Origin: Candidatus Methylomirabilis sp.
Lineage (GTDB): Bacteria > Methylomirabilota > Methylomirabilia > Methylomirabilales > Methylomirabilaceae
Direction of reading: 5' to 3'
Length of the DNA stretch: 64,000 nucleotides
Assembly (NCBI RefSeq): GCF_028716865.1
Contig: NZ_JAQUOY010000012.1
Coordinates: forward strand, 1-64,000
Part shown: positions 35,624-44,264 of the stretch, in pieces
Layout of the letters: every line of letters starts with the position of its first letter
How positions within the stretch are numbered: position 1 is the stretch's first letter
Position numbers and translations under genes: made by a program
Notes under the pieces: generated by a model
Databases searched by the model: none
What the model saw: the letters and a program-made list of their open reading frames with translations, nothing else
What the model was told of the DNA's origin: nothing

Positions 35624-36658
35624 ATGGAGATGACTGACGGTTTATCGGATTTATATTTGAACTTCTATGGCTGCATTGTGAAGGTTTCGAGCGACGAGCG
35701 CACGTGCCTGGATAATGTGCGTCGCGATTTTTTGTACTTTCTCTGTTCTCAGCCGCCGGAGAAACCTCTATCGGTCAGCATTCGACTCCATAAAGAGCCC
35801 CCCCCTCCGGTGCCGGCTCAAGCAAAACAAGTGTTCCAAACGAATGAAGGTGTCTGCTACGAGTACGAGCAGATCAGATATGTGGACTACTCGGGAAAAG
35901 CACTTGCGAGGTATGACTTCAGGTCGGAAGAAGGGGTAGGATTCAGCCTTGATGACAGCCTGCTCTACGAGATTAGCTATATAATGGTCCTCTCACGTAT
36001 CGGCGAGTTGCTTGATAGAAAAGGGATCCACCGCCTTCATAGTCTTGCCGTGTCCGTGGATCGCTTTGCAGTCATTTGCCTTCTTCCAATGGGAGGCGGA
36101 AAAACCACGCTTGCACTGGAGTTAATAAAGGCGAATGATTGTTTTCTCTTGTCCGATGAAATTGCTGCTATTGATGGGTCTCTTCAGGTGTTGCCATTTC
36201 CCCTTCGGTTAGGGGTTACGACGACCGAACGGATTGACCCCAACATGCCAGGGAGGTACCTTCGTTCAATCACAAGGATTGCCTATGGGCCGAAGGTGCT
36301 GATTGATGTGGAATATTTTATTCAGAAAGTGGCGACCGAGCCAGCGAGATTAGGGGTAGTGCTGTTTGGGGAAAGAAAAAATTCCAACAAGCCGGAGCTG
36401 AAGAGGCTTTCTAAATTCGCCGCTCTTTATCATGTCCTCAAATATATCACCCTCGGCTACCAACTTCCTCAAACAAAGGCGTATTTTTTCAAGTTTAGCA
36501 TAGGATATTTTATCACTCTCTTTACCATTCTTCTTTCGCGGCTATTGAGCGGTGTGAAAATTGCTCTGTCAGTCAAGTGCTATCGTTTTAAGCTTGCCGA
36601 TAATCCACATAAAAATGCGCAGGTGATTGCCAGTGTTTTGCGGAAAAATGGATCTTGA
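35624..36658 (+). CDS. HprK-like P-loop kinase
   Basis: A 344-residue protein with the Walker A motif PMGGGKTTLALEL (about 154-166) and LLSDEIAAID downstream, the arrangement of the HPr kinase/phosphorylase C-terminal fold. Relatives occur in exopolysaccharide and peptide-modification clusters with glycosyltransferases and nucleotidyltransferases. ATG 35624 is preferred (AGGA about 9 nt upstream) over TTG 35606. The gene is clearly more AT-rich than its surroundings, which supports acquisition by transfer. A hydrophobic stretch near 290-310 (YFITLFTILLSRLL) is unexpected for a soluble kinase and may anchor it to the membrane. Confidence 0.72.
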   Translation: MEMTDGLSDLYLNFYGCIVKVSSDERTCLDNVRRDFLYFLCSQPPEKPLSVSIRLHKEPPPPVPAQAKQVFQTNEGVCYEYEQIRYVDYSGKALARYDFRSEEGVGFSLDDSLLYEISYIMVLSRIGELLDRKGIHRLHSLAVSVDRFAVICLLPMGGGKTTLALELIKANDCFLLSDEIAAIDGSLQVLPFPLRLGVTTTERIDPNMPGRYLRSITRIAYGPKVLIDVEYFIQKVATEPARLGVVLFGERKNSNKPELKRLSKFAALYHVLKYITLGYQLPQTKAYFFKFSIGYFITLFTILLSRLLSGVKIALSVKCYRFKLADNPHKNAQVIASVLRKNGS

Positions 36659-36674
36659 CTGAGTGGGTTGACTC

Positions 36675-36845
36675 TTAGGCATACCCCTGCCAGCGGAGGA
36701 CGCCGTACGTCAGCTCGGTTGCCAGCGCCCGATCCTGTGGCGAAAGGCCCGAACGCTTCAGCCTGGCGTCCAGCAGCAGGCTCGCGTAGGCCTGCTGCTC
36801 CTCCACCTGGGTCAATATCTCGAATGCGAGCCGCCGTGCGTGCAT
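36675..36845 (-). pseudogene. Truncated copy of rsmB 5' end
   Basis: 56 codons matching the N-terminus of rsmB (HARRLAFEILTQVEEQQAYA; later ALATELTYGVLRWQG), ending abruptly at the edge of the island. It keeps the ATG that the full-length copy has lost and lies 10 bp after the intact fmt stop, i.e. the ancestral fmt-rsmB junction. Together with 36856-36978 it forms the right arm of a direct repeat of about 295 bp whose left arm is 29309-29603. Confidence 0.88.
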
Positions 36846-36855
36846 CTGTATGCCT

Positions 36856-37791
36856 CTATGGAGAGCCAAACAGGTCGCCGGGTTTGACACGATACCCACT
36901 GGCAAACTCCGCTGCGGTCATGACACGACGGTTTTCCGGTTGCACCTGAGACAGCCACAGACCCCCCTGCCCGGCGGCGACCAGCACCCCCTTCGCGCGA
37001 TCGATCGCACATACGGTGCCTGCAGGAGTGCCCGTTGCCATTTCTACTTCGGCTTGTAGCAGTTTGACGCGGCGTCCCCCGAAGCTGGTCACGGCTCCGG
37101 GCGCTGGACACAGGCCACGAATCAAGCAGTCGAGCGCTCGCGCATCGCGGGTCCAGTCGAGATGCGTCTCGTCCACGGTGAGCTTCGGCGCATAGGTCGC
37201 CAACCGCTCGTCCTGCGGGGTCGGGTGGACTGTCTTGCGTGCCACCTGATCGAGAGCCTGGCACAACAGCTCGGCCCCAATGACGGCCAGGCGCTCGCCC
37301 AGCGTGCCGGTGGTATCCCGAGGCCCGATCGGCTCTGGCTGCCGCATGAGGATCGGGCCGGCATCCATCCGCGCCTCGATCTGCATAATCGTGACCCCTG
37401 TGACGGCCTCGCCGTGGATGATGGCCCATGAGATCGGCGACGCGCCGCGGTACTTCGGCAGGAGCGAGGCGTGAAGGTTCAGGCAGCCTTGTGGTGGGAG
37501 GGTGAGGATCGGTTTCGGCAGAAGCTGACCATAGGCGACAACGACAATAGTCTCCGGTTGGGCTGCCTGCAGTGCCGATATGACCGCCGGCTCGCCGACC
37601 TTTTCCGGCTGCAGGACTGGAAGCTCATGCTCCTGGGCGGCGAGTTTCACCGGCGGCGACGTAGGTACGCGGCCGCGTCCGGCCGGCCGGTCCGGTTGGG
37701 TTACGACCATGCAGATGTCGTGACCTGCAGCCATGAGCGCTTTGAGCGAGGGTAGAGCGAACGTGGGGGTGCCCATGAAGCTCACGCGCAT
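36856..37791 (-). CDS. fmt: Methionyl-tRNA formyltransferase
   Basis: A 311-residue enzyme that formylates initiator Met-tRNA using 10-formyltetrahydrofolate. Motifs present: MRVSFMGTPTFALPSL at the N-terminus, catalytic NLHASLLPKYRGASPI and GVTIMQIEARMDAGPI, then the C-terminal OB-fold. ATG 37791 lies within the last codons of the Mut7-C gene, with AGGGA about 8 nt upstream; a much longer frame upstream is not real. It was followed ancestrally by rsmB, now replaced here by a truncated copy because of the island insertion. Confidence 0.95.
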   Translation of the reverse strand: MRVSFMGTPTFALPSLKALMAAGHDICMVVTQPDRPAGRGRVPTSPPVKLAAQEHELPVLQPEKVGEPAVISALQAAQPETIVVVAYGQLLPKPILTLPPQGCLNLHASLLPKYRGASPISWAIIHGEAVTGVTIMQIEARMDAGPILMRQPEPIGPRDTTGTLGERLAVIGAELLCQALDQVARKTVHPTPQDERLATYAPKLTVDETHLDWTRDARALDCLIRGLCPAPGAVTSFGGRRVKLLQAEVEMATGTPAGTVCAIDRAKGVLVAAGQGGLWLSQVQPENRRVMTAAEFASGYRVKPGDLFGSP

Positions 37792-38255
37792 AGGCCGTTC
37801 CCTTTTTTCATAGCTGCCACGCGATCGAGCGTCTCTACCATCCGGGCGTAATGCGTCCCCTCCCAGTAGATCCGAAGACAGCCGGGGCAGCGGGCGAACC
37901 GCTCCTGGGTCTGCCAGACGAATACGGGGATCTCGGCGCGTACCTCGGTTTTGTCGACCGCCTCCAGAGGGAGGTTGCATCGCAGGCACAAACGGCCGAT
38001 GATCCGGGGCGGCAACCCAAAGCGAGCCACAACCTGAGCAAGCTGCGCATCGTAGTGATCGCTCTCAATAAAGCAGGTCAGATGGGCCGGCAGGCGAGGC
38101 GGCAAGTGGGTGTCCCGGGTAAGCAGCAGCCGGTTCTCCGCCAGGACTAGCCGCACCAATCTGGCATCGTCGCCTCGCCAATACAGTGTGTCGTAGCCCA
38201 ACAGACGGAGCCACTTGGCCAACCGACCGAGCATCGCATCGGCCACAAACCGCAT
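37782..38255 (-). CDS. Mut7-C RNase-domain protein
   Basis: A 157-residue protein. The N-terminal half is a PIN-like Mut7-C domain (ADAMLGRLAKWLRLLGYD, then LLLTRD with acidic residues), and the C-terminal half is a zinc ribbon (CLRC and CPGC pairs). Such proteins are predicted RNases. ATG 38255 starts exactly at the conserved MRFVADAMLG. The stop overlaps the fmt start by 10 bp, so the two are coupled. Copies of its 5' region occur at 29607-29655 and 40278-40403. Confidence 0.85.
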   Translation of the reverse strand: MRFVADAMLGRLAKWLRLLGYDTLYWRGDDARLVRLVLAENRLLLTRDTHLPPRLPAHLTCFIESDHYDAQLAQVVARFGLPPRIIGRLCLRCNLPLEAVDKTEVRAEIPVFVWQTQERFARCPGCLRIYWEGTHYARMVETLDRVAAMKKGNGLCA

Positions 38256-38699
38256 CCTATTCCGTCCCTTTCGGCTTCTCCGTGTCCTTGGTGCATCTCT
38301 ACCTATGCGCATCCTCACGCGCAGACGGCTGCGGCACATCGCCTACGTGTCACTATAACACACGAACGGGATTTCGGTATGGGTAGAGCAGGGGCTGGGC
38401 CTAAACGGGCTTCCGACAGCATCAGGCCTGATTGCCATGACCGGTCATGCCTGACTGGTACCCAAGCGCATAGAGTAGCTGGTGTTTTCGGAATCAAATT
38501 GTCAAGCTTTCAATCGCAAGCGCCGATACACATTACAGACCGCAAGGGAGCCCCTCGCCCACTGAAAGTACAGCCCTTACAAGGCTGGAATGTAACGCCG
38601 GGGATCACTTATCGAGACCTGCAGCCGGGCCCATAAAGGAGGAACGACACCAATGCTCTTGGAACATGAGGAGTTGCCGCCAATGGAAGGGGGATGCTG

Positions 38700-39383
38700 A
38701 TGGAATCTACGTCGTATCGATATCCGCCCATCCTATCGTCCTGCTCCCGGCTTCCGTGCGTCATCTTGCAACTTATTAGACTTGCCGGCTTCTTCGCCAT
38801 CCTGGGCATGATGTCTTTCACCGTTGTGGCGCTACCGACGGTCCATGCCGCGGCCGGAGACGGCGGAGGGCAAGCGGCCTACAACACGCCCTGCCGATCC
38901 GGTCTCGGCGTGACGAGCGCATTTGACGGCGCGCATCTCTGGTACGCCTGCGACGTCCGCGTCACGAACTTATACCGCACCGACCCCGAGGGCAAGGTTT
39001 CCGCCTCGTACACCATTGACGGCGGTCTCGGCGCCCTCATGTACGATGCAGAGCGCAACGGGATCTGGGCGGGCTGGGCAGATAGAGCGGGCGGGGCCGC
39101 CGCCGTTCGGTTCATCTTCCTGGACGCCGAGAAGAACGTGGTCGGATCTGTGGAGGTACACACCGTAGCGGATGTCGTTGTCTGCGGTAGGGCCACCGGG
39201 CTTGCCTACAACGCGCGGACCGACACTCTGTACATTAGTGATGAGTGTTCCGGGATGTTTCACGTGCATCCGGCTGAGCTCTTATCTCCAGGTTCTGTCA
39301 ATACCATGGTCAGACCTGATAGTCACGTAACGATCCACAACTCCGGCGAGATCGAGCGTAACCAACTGGCCCACACCCACTGA
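38700..39383 (+). CDS. Secreted propeller-like protein, possibly truncated
   Basis: A 227-residue protein: hydrophobic export signal (about 25-50, LAGFFAILGMMSFTVVALP) then repeated segments such as GVTSAFDGAHLWYACD and GLAYNARTDTLYISDECSG, typical of beta-propeller blades. It ends soon after one or two blades, much shorter than a full propeller, so the 3' end may be lost. ATG 38700 has GGAAGGGG upstream. The gap 38256-38699 shows no gene; it contains the Mut7-C promoter side. Confidence 0.5.
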   Translation: MESTSYRYPPILSSCSRLPCVILQLIRLAGFFAILGMMSFTVVALPTVHAAAGDGGGQAAYNTPCRSGLGVTSAFDGAHLWYACDVRVTNLYRTDPEGKVSASYTIDGGLGALMYDAERNGIWAGWADRAGGAAAVRFIFLDAEKNVVGSVEVHTVADVVVCGRATGLAYNARTDTLYISDECSGMFHVHPAELLSPGSVNTMVRPDSHVTIHNSGEIERNQLAHTH

Positions 39384-39807
39384 ACCGAAGAGACATAGCT
39401 GTAAGGCTTCAATCCTGACCCCGGTCTTGATCTAGGCGGTCCGGCACTCCGAGACCCCAAGGACCATGGTTGCCTCCGCCATCGTCGACTCCCTGCGAAA
39501 CACGCGTTCGATCACGGCGAGTCGTTAACGCTCTTTTGGCGTCAAGGCTATAGTGTGCACAGCCTGACATTATCACACGGCCATTAGTCTCTGACAGAGC
39601 CATCTTGCTCGCATCGCCGCCAACACAGCCATCAAAAAGGCTTGACCGTTTCCCAAGGTTGGAGTACGGATCGTCGCTGAATCCGAATATTGGCGAGCTT
39701 CGACTCTCGCGGGTCAAGTCATGGCAGCCCACGTTCCTCGCGCATCTCCAACGCGTACTCCCAAGCGTTGCTAACTGCAATGCAGCGACTGCGATGGAGG
39801 TTCATGT

Positions 39808-40290
39808 ATGAGATTCACTGCAATAGCCGGGATTAGGGCAAACCTCAATGGGCTTTCCCCTTAGTGGCGACATTCGCTCGTTATGACGTTGATTGTTGGG
39901 TTGACTGTCTTGGTTTGGCTGGCGGTGCGTACGTATCAGTTCGCGCCGCAGATTCCGGACAGGGTAATTGGTCCGGGTGGCGCGATCATCCTCACAGCCG
40001 ACGACATTCGAGCCGGACAGGAAGTGTTCTTGAAGTAAGGCCTGATGGAAAACGGTTCCGTCTGGGGACATGGGGCGTATCTGGGACCCGATTTTTCAGC
40101 GGAGTATTTGCACGCATTGGCGGTCGCGGCAGGGCCGGCGTTGAAGCAGAACCGCTATGACCCGCGTACCAGGACGTTAACATTCACGGATGCGGAGGCG
40201 GCGACGTTCGAGAGCCAGGTGGCAAGGTGGACGGCGTACTTTGCGGAGCCGACTGGGAGCATCGGGTTGCCGGCCAAGTACATCACCGAC
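39808..40290 (+). pseudogene. Decayed 5' part of a qNOR/NO-dismutase-like gene
   Basis: From ATG 39808 (GGAGG upstream) one frame reads NLNGLSP-stop-WRHSLV, then LTVLVWLAVRTYQFAPQIPD, VFLK-stop-GLMENGSVWGHGAYLG, PDFSAEYLH and GLPAKYITDP. These are the N-terminal TM helix and periplasmic region of quinol-dependent NO reductases and of the related NO dismutase. Two nonsense codons (TAG 39862-39864 where W is expected, TAA 40036-40038 where Y is expected) and loss of everything after about residue 160, including the catalytic haem domain, make it nonfunctional. I see nothing in 39384-39807. Confidence 0.85.
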
Positions 40291-40403
40291 CCAACATCGC
40301 ATCGGCTACAAACCGCATCGTTGTTCTATCCCTCTCTGGTCCTCTGCGTCCTTGTCACACAAAAGATGTGCCGCGTGCCTGTGACTATAGCACACGAACA
40401 GAT
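40278..40403 (-). pseudogene. Remnant of Mut7-C 5' end and upstream region
   Basis: CATCGCATCGGCTACAAACC and the stretch to TATAGCACACGAACAGA match 38225-38370 (CATCGCATCGGCCACAAACC ... TATAACACACGAACGGGA), i.e. the first codons and upstream region of the Mut7-C gene, with small deletions. The qNOR-like fragment ends exactly where this match begins. No gene is evident in 40404-40717. Confidence 0.75.
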
Positions 40404-40717
40404 CGCCCTTGACCGTAAATGCCCCAGCCGGTAAGCGCCATAGCCTCTGTCATTCGTTTGCCACGTCCTTGTTCATGACGAGCCACAGACGTGGGAAGAA
40501 TCGGTCGGCCCTAACAGCAATAGGCTGAACAGCGTTTGTTGGCAACGGCGATATGTGGAAGCTCTTGACAAGTCCTTAGAACGGCTGGAGAATCGCGGCA
40601 ATCGTTGCAGTTTTATGGACGTAATAGGCCGAGTTGCCTAATATTGATAAGCCTGACTAGGCTAATCAACAGTTGGGCCGATATGGAACAGTTTTTATTT
40701 CATAGGAAACTTCGTTA

Positions 40718-42058
40718 ATGCGTTATTTGCCGCCCTCGCTTCGTCTCCTCCTAAAAGAGATTACTCCGACTGCTAGCGTAGCGGATCAACGGAGACAACT
40801 TCGATCGGGCTTTCTCCGTGAACTGCAAGATCAGTCCATGTGGGCACTTGAACGGTGGAGTTATGCGGACAGGCGCACTCCGTCGCGTGACCTATCGCTG
40901 GTAGCCCCGGGAGATGCTCTCAACCCGCTTGTTGGGGGCTTCAAGTGTGGCTCACCGCGGTGCAGACTCCAGTCTACGATAGTGTTCGGACGCTATTGCG
41001 CTCTTTACACAGATGGCGCCATCCTGCCAGACTATATCACACAGGCGCTAGCGAAAGGTGAAGAGCGCAATACTCTTGCCGTCATACGGGTCTGGCTCCC
41101 ACAACGCGTTCAGCTTTTACCCTTAGTCAGGGCGGGACTTCTGCGATTCGCTAGGCCGATTCATGACGCTGAGACACCTCAGGGAGAGTCGCACCGTCTC
41201 TTGCGCGAAATTGTGCGCGACCTCATTAAGGCGAACCGCGAGTCCTTCGTACTTGAGTATTTTCCGTACGCACGTCGACCTGAGTTGCACTTCAGTAGCC
41301 CGGGGGTCACCAGCGGAGCAGTGCCTCTTACGCGAACACTGCCGCTATCTAGGCGAGAGCTCATTAGTCTTGGCCGAATTGTCCGACTCCGAACCAAGCC
41401 TGTCGTCCTGCCACCGACCGCATTCGATGTATTTACAGACCGTATTGCTGACATTGTAGATGGCGATCTCTGCGGCCTGCTCATCCAAATGCACACGGCG
41501 TCCGCATCAGCCGCGACCCTCTTGCTCGGAGCGCCGGCGGAGACCTTCGTGCTTCAGCGCCATGGCACTGCGACAGAGAGTCGCCTGTCACCACGTGCAG
41601 AGAATATGCAGACTGTTCGCCTTCCTTGGGTTAACGACCTCACGATTGCAGAGGCGGTCCGCCTCCGCGAAGGAGCAGGCCCGTCCCTGGATAGGCTAAG
41701 AGCCCGGGTCGCAACTGCATCAAATGCCGAGGACGGGCAGCAGCTTACTCGCCTAGTTGCCGATTTGAACGAAGAGGCGGCCGAGATCGCTGCTGAGTTG
41801 AAGACGCTCCGAACTGGTGCGCCGAGAGTCATTGATGCGGGATTTACCGCTCTAGGTATCGGCCTTATTCTTTACGGCTTGACCAACTCGTCCCTTGTAG
41901 CCGCTGCAGCGGGGTTCAGTTCCATCGTAGCCAAACTACGGGAAGAAGCAAAGGGAAGGCGTGAAGCGATCGTGCGGCAACTAGCCCGGCCCGGATACGC
42001 GCTCCTCAAGGCACGCCAGCTCCTTGGAGATCGTGAGTTGCACCATCGTCAGGCTTAG
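40718..42058 (+). CDS. Unrecognised 446-residue protein
   Basis: I do not recognise this protein. It has no signal peptide; a soluble N-terminal 360 residues contains a Cys pair in GFKCGSPRCRL (about 74-84), a Leu/Arg-rich middle and a coiled region (NEEAAEIAAELKTL). A hydrophobic segment lies near 385-410 (FTALGIGLILYGL, SLVAAAAGF), followed by a basic tail. The frame is long, with no internal stop and codon use like real genes. It stands alone between decayed sequence on the left and an unknown membrane protein on the right. Confidence 0.6.
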   Translation: MRYLPPSLRLLLKEITPTASVADQRRQLRSGFLRELQDQSMWALERWSYADRRTPSRDLSLVAPGDALNPLVGGFKCGSPRCRLQSTIVFGRYCALYTDGAILPDYITQALAKGEERNTLAVIRVWLPQRVQLLPLVRAGLLRFARPIHDAETPQGESHRLLREIVRDLIKANRESFVLEYFPYARRPELHFSSPGVTSGAVPLTRTLPLSRRELISLGRIVRLRTKPVVLPPTAFDVFTDRIADIVDGDLCGLLIQMHTASASAATLLLGAPAETFVLQRHGTATESRLSPRAENMQTVRLPWVNDLTIAEAVRLREGAGPSLDRLRARVATASNAEDGQQLTRLVADLNEEAAEIAAELKTLRTGAPRVIDAGFTALGIGLILYGLTNSSLVAAAAGFSSIVAKLREEAKGRREAIVRQLARPGYALLKARQLLGDRELHHRQA

Positions 42059-42147
42059 GGCACCCCATAGATCCCGTCATGTTCCGGAAGCGGATAACCA
42101 CGTGTGTGATGACTAAATGAAGCTGATCGGTCTGGGAGGTAGGTAAC

Positions 42148-42180
42148 AAAATAGTTCGGGGACATGGGTTACACCCTGTA
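42148..42180. repeat. Possible insertion-sequence end
   Basis: GTTCGGGGACATGGGTTACA followed by CCCTGTAG. Its reverse complement contains GTGTAACCCATGT, close to GTGTTACCCATGT at 99-125. No transposase is found here. The rest of 42059-42270 has no gene. Confidence 0.3.
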
Positions 42181-42270
42181 GCGGACGGTCATCCACGCGA
42201 GCACGCTCGCGCCTCTGCCAGGTGCTGATCGGACGCCCCGTTGAGTAGAACAATCGACGAGGAGGAACGA

Positions 42271-43416
42271 ATGTCTGGTAAAACGACCGGACCCGAGAGT
42301 AAGAATGCGCTCCGTGCCTATCTTCAGCGCGCAGAGGTCAGGCTCTCCACGATGCACCGTATCGCGGGGGCGTTCCTCGGCGGTGCGGGCCTGCTGTTAC
42401 TTCTACCGACATTCCTTCGAGATGCGCCCGTTCAGGTATTCGGCGTCATCAATAAAGCCGTTCCCATGCTGTCGACGCAGTGGAACCTCCCGCCTCTTCT
42501 TATCGGCGTCGCATTGAGTCTTCCTGTAGTGATCGCCTACACGATCCCTGTCTATGCGCTCTGGCTCTTGCTTCAAGATTTGACGCTGTTCTACTTCAGC
42601 GTCAATACCCCCAGAAATGTATCTGTTGGGAAAACTGATAAGCCGGTATTCCATCCCAGGTTTTCGCTGACGGCGATACCCTTTAGTGATGATGAACCCT
42701 CGGATATCAAGAAACAGCTTCGCGCGATCCAGTTCGGATCCTCACTGAAGCACTCCGTCCTCCCTCACGTACAGAAAGACAAACATTGGTTCAAAGCGCT
42801 TGTAGAAAAGGAAAAGGAAGAAGAGGAGGAGGAGAGGCAGGTAGCGCTTCCTGATGATTCGTGGTTGGAGGAGTGTCCGACAGATGACGAAGACGACCGA
42901 TCTGCCTTGTGTGTGGCGTTTGGTCTTGCCGGGGCATACAACCATGACTTGGTTGCGGAGGTGGCAAAAACCGAACTTTCACTGATTCGTCACAATCTGA
43001 ACCTCAAACGCCTCGTCCTGCGGTACATGAAGGCGCTGCTCACGCTTGTCTGGACCACACTCCTGTCCTTTATGGTTCTCGCCGGGATCAATGATATCAT
43101 GCCTGAGAAGGATCTCATTGTGGTCGTACTCGGGTTTCTGGCGTGGGCTATTATCACGCCGTGGATCGTCAGGGCGCCCACCAGGTGGGTCTATCGTGGG
43201 CACAGTCAGCATGCGACCGGCGCCATTAACGATCGGTACCTGGCCCGGTTCGAGAGGCTCGTCATTGCCGGTTGCTTTCTCGCCGCACTTCTCACGTCCG
43301 GTATTGCCGGATTCTTTGTGGGATGGACCTTTATTTGGCTTGGTCCAGTGGGTCCTGGTCTGGCGCTTGCGCGAAGCTTCGGCTGGCTTAAGCACGATCT
43401 GTTGAAGTGGCTGTGA
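42271..43416 (+). CDS. Unrecognised multi-spanning membrane protein
   Basis: A 381-residue protein with hydrophobic segments near 30-50, 75-110, 260-285, 288-305 and 340-370, so four or five membrane spans. Between the second and third lies a 140-residue cytoplasmic-type loop with a run of acidic residues (KEKEEEEEERQ, PTDDEDDRS). ATG 42271 has GAGGAGG at the right distance; an in-frame earlier start at 42241 lacks one. No family is recognised and no conserved neighbour explains it. Confidence 0.62.
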   Translation: MSGKTTGPESKNALRAYLQRAEVRLSTMHRIAGAFLGGAGLLLLLPTFLRDAPVQVFGVINKAVPMLSTQWNLPPLLIGVALSLPVVIAYTIPVYALWLLLQDLTLFYFSVNTPRNVSVGKTDKPVFHPRFSLTAIPFSDDEPSDIKKQLRAIQFGSSLKHSVLPHVQKDKHWFKALVEKEKEEEEEERQVALPDDSWLEECPTDDEDDRSALCVAFGLAGAYNHDLVAEVAKTELSLIRHNLNLKRLVLRYMKALLTLVWTTLLSFMVLAGINDIMPEKDLIVVVLGFLAWAIITPWIVRAPTRWVYRGHSQHATGAINDRYLARFERLVIAGCFLAALLTSGIAGFFVGWTFIWLGPVGPGLALARSFGWLKHDLLKWL

Positions 43417-43447
43417 TTTAGTGAGACGAAAAGATGGATCGGCATTT

Positions 43448-43558
43448 ATGATCGCGCCGGTCTCGAAGCCTGAGTCGCCACTCGATGTTGAGGGGGTGAA
43501 CTTAGAGATGACCGCAGACGAAATCGTCACAATCGTGCGTAAGGTTCGGAGGCGGTAG
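43448..43558 (+). other. 36-codon frame, possible tail of a lost gene
   Basis: It reads MIAPVSKPESPLDVEGVNLE and ADEIVTIVRKVRRR before stopping 22 bp ahead of the PhnB-like gene. The pattern PESPLDVE...MTADEIVxIV resembles the C-terminal tail of adenylylsulfate/nucleotide kinases, suggesting a remnant, but the match is short and the ribosome site weak. Confidence 0.25.
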
Positions 43559-43580
43559 CCTCAGGAGAAAGGAGACGGTT

Positions 43581-43991
43581 ATGCAAGTCCAACCTTACAT
43601 ATACTTCGATGGTCGCTGCGAAGAGGCTCTCGAATTCTACCGCACTGCGCTCGGCGCGCAGGTGGACATGCTCATGCATTACAAGGAAAGCTCTGAACCA
43701 CCTCCGCCCGGCACGCTCCCGCCAGGCTTTGAAAATAAAGTCATGCACGCCGTCTTCCACATCGGCGAAACCAGACTCATGGCTTCCGACGGTTGCCAGG
43801 AAGGTCTGAGCTTCGGCGGCTTCTCGCTCTTACTCGCCGTACCGACGGAAGCTGAGGCCGACCACGTCTTCACCGCGCTCGCGGATGGCGGCCAGGTACA
43901 GATGCCGCTGACCAAGACGTCCTGGTCTAAGTGCTTTGGTATGGTCACGGATCGTTTCGGTGTGTCGTGGATGATAAACGTGACAGCTTGA
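43581..43991 (+). CDS. PhnB-like VOC-superfamily protein
   Basis: A 136-residue member of the glyoxalase/VOC fold, PhnB (YjdN) type: YIYFDGRCEEALEFYRTALG at the start and a second half with DRFGVSWMINV. The fold binds small ligands, often through a metal; the substrate is unknown. ATG 43581 has AGGAG at about 8 nt. It has no phosphonate neighbours, so PhnB is only a family name. Confidence 0.85.
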   Translation: MQVQPYIYFDGRCEEALEFYRTALGAQVDMLMHYKESSEPPPPGTLPPGFENKVMHAVFHIGETRLMASDGCQEGLSFGGFSLLLAVPTEAEADHVFTALADGGQVQMPLTKTSWSKCFGMVTDRFGVSWMINVTA

Positions 43992-44264
43992 GCCTGGTTC
44001 TTTATAGGCTTGATCGATGCGAATACACTTCCCGTAACAGGGGCCGAGGCGTCCCGTAAAGTCTTGGATCCTGCTCATGAACCATCCAACAGGCTGATTG
44101 AACGAATGTATCGGTAGCGATGTCTTGAGCGCAGTATGCAGCCCAAAGATGAGTATCGGGATTCCGACGGGGAAAACGTGGGCTGATAAGTCGCTCAAGC
44201 CAACCCGCCTCGGCGATCTTGTCATATGGCGTAAGTTGTGGATGGGGGCAGCCTAGCTCAAACG

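Noticed and set aside
36812-37429. 205-codon open frame on the minus strand
   Set aside because: Overlaps fmt in another frame; composition is low-complexity and no motif is present.
39808-40290. Functional nitric oxide reductase
   Set aside because: Two nonsense codons and loss of the whole catalytic region exclude function, so it is called a pseudogene.
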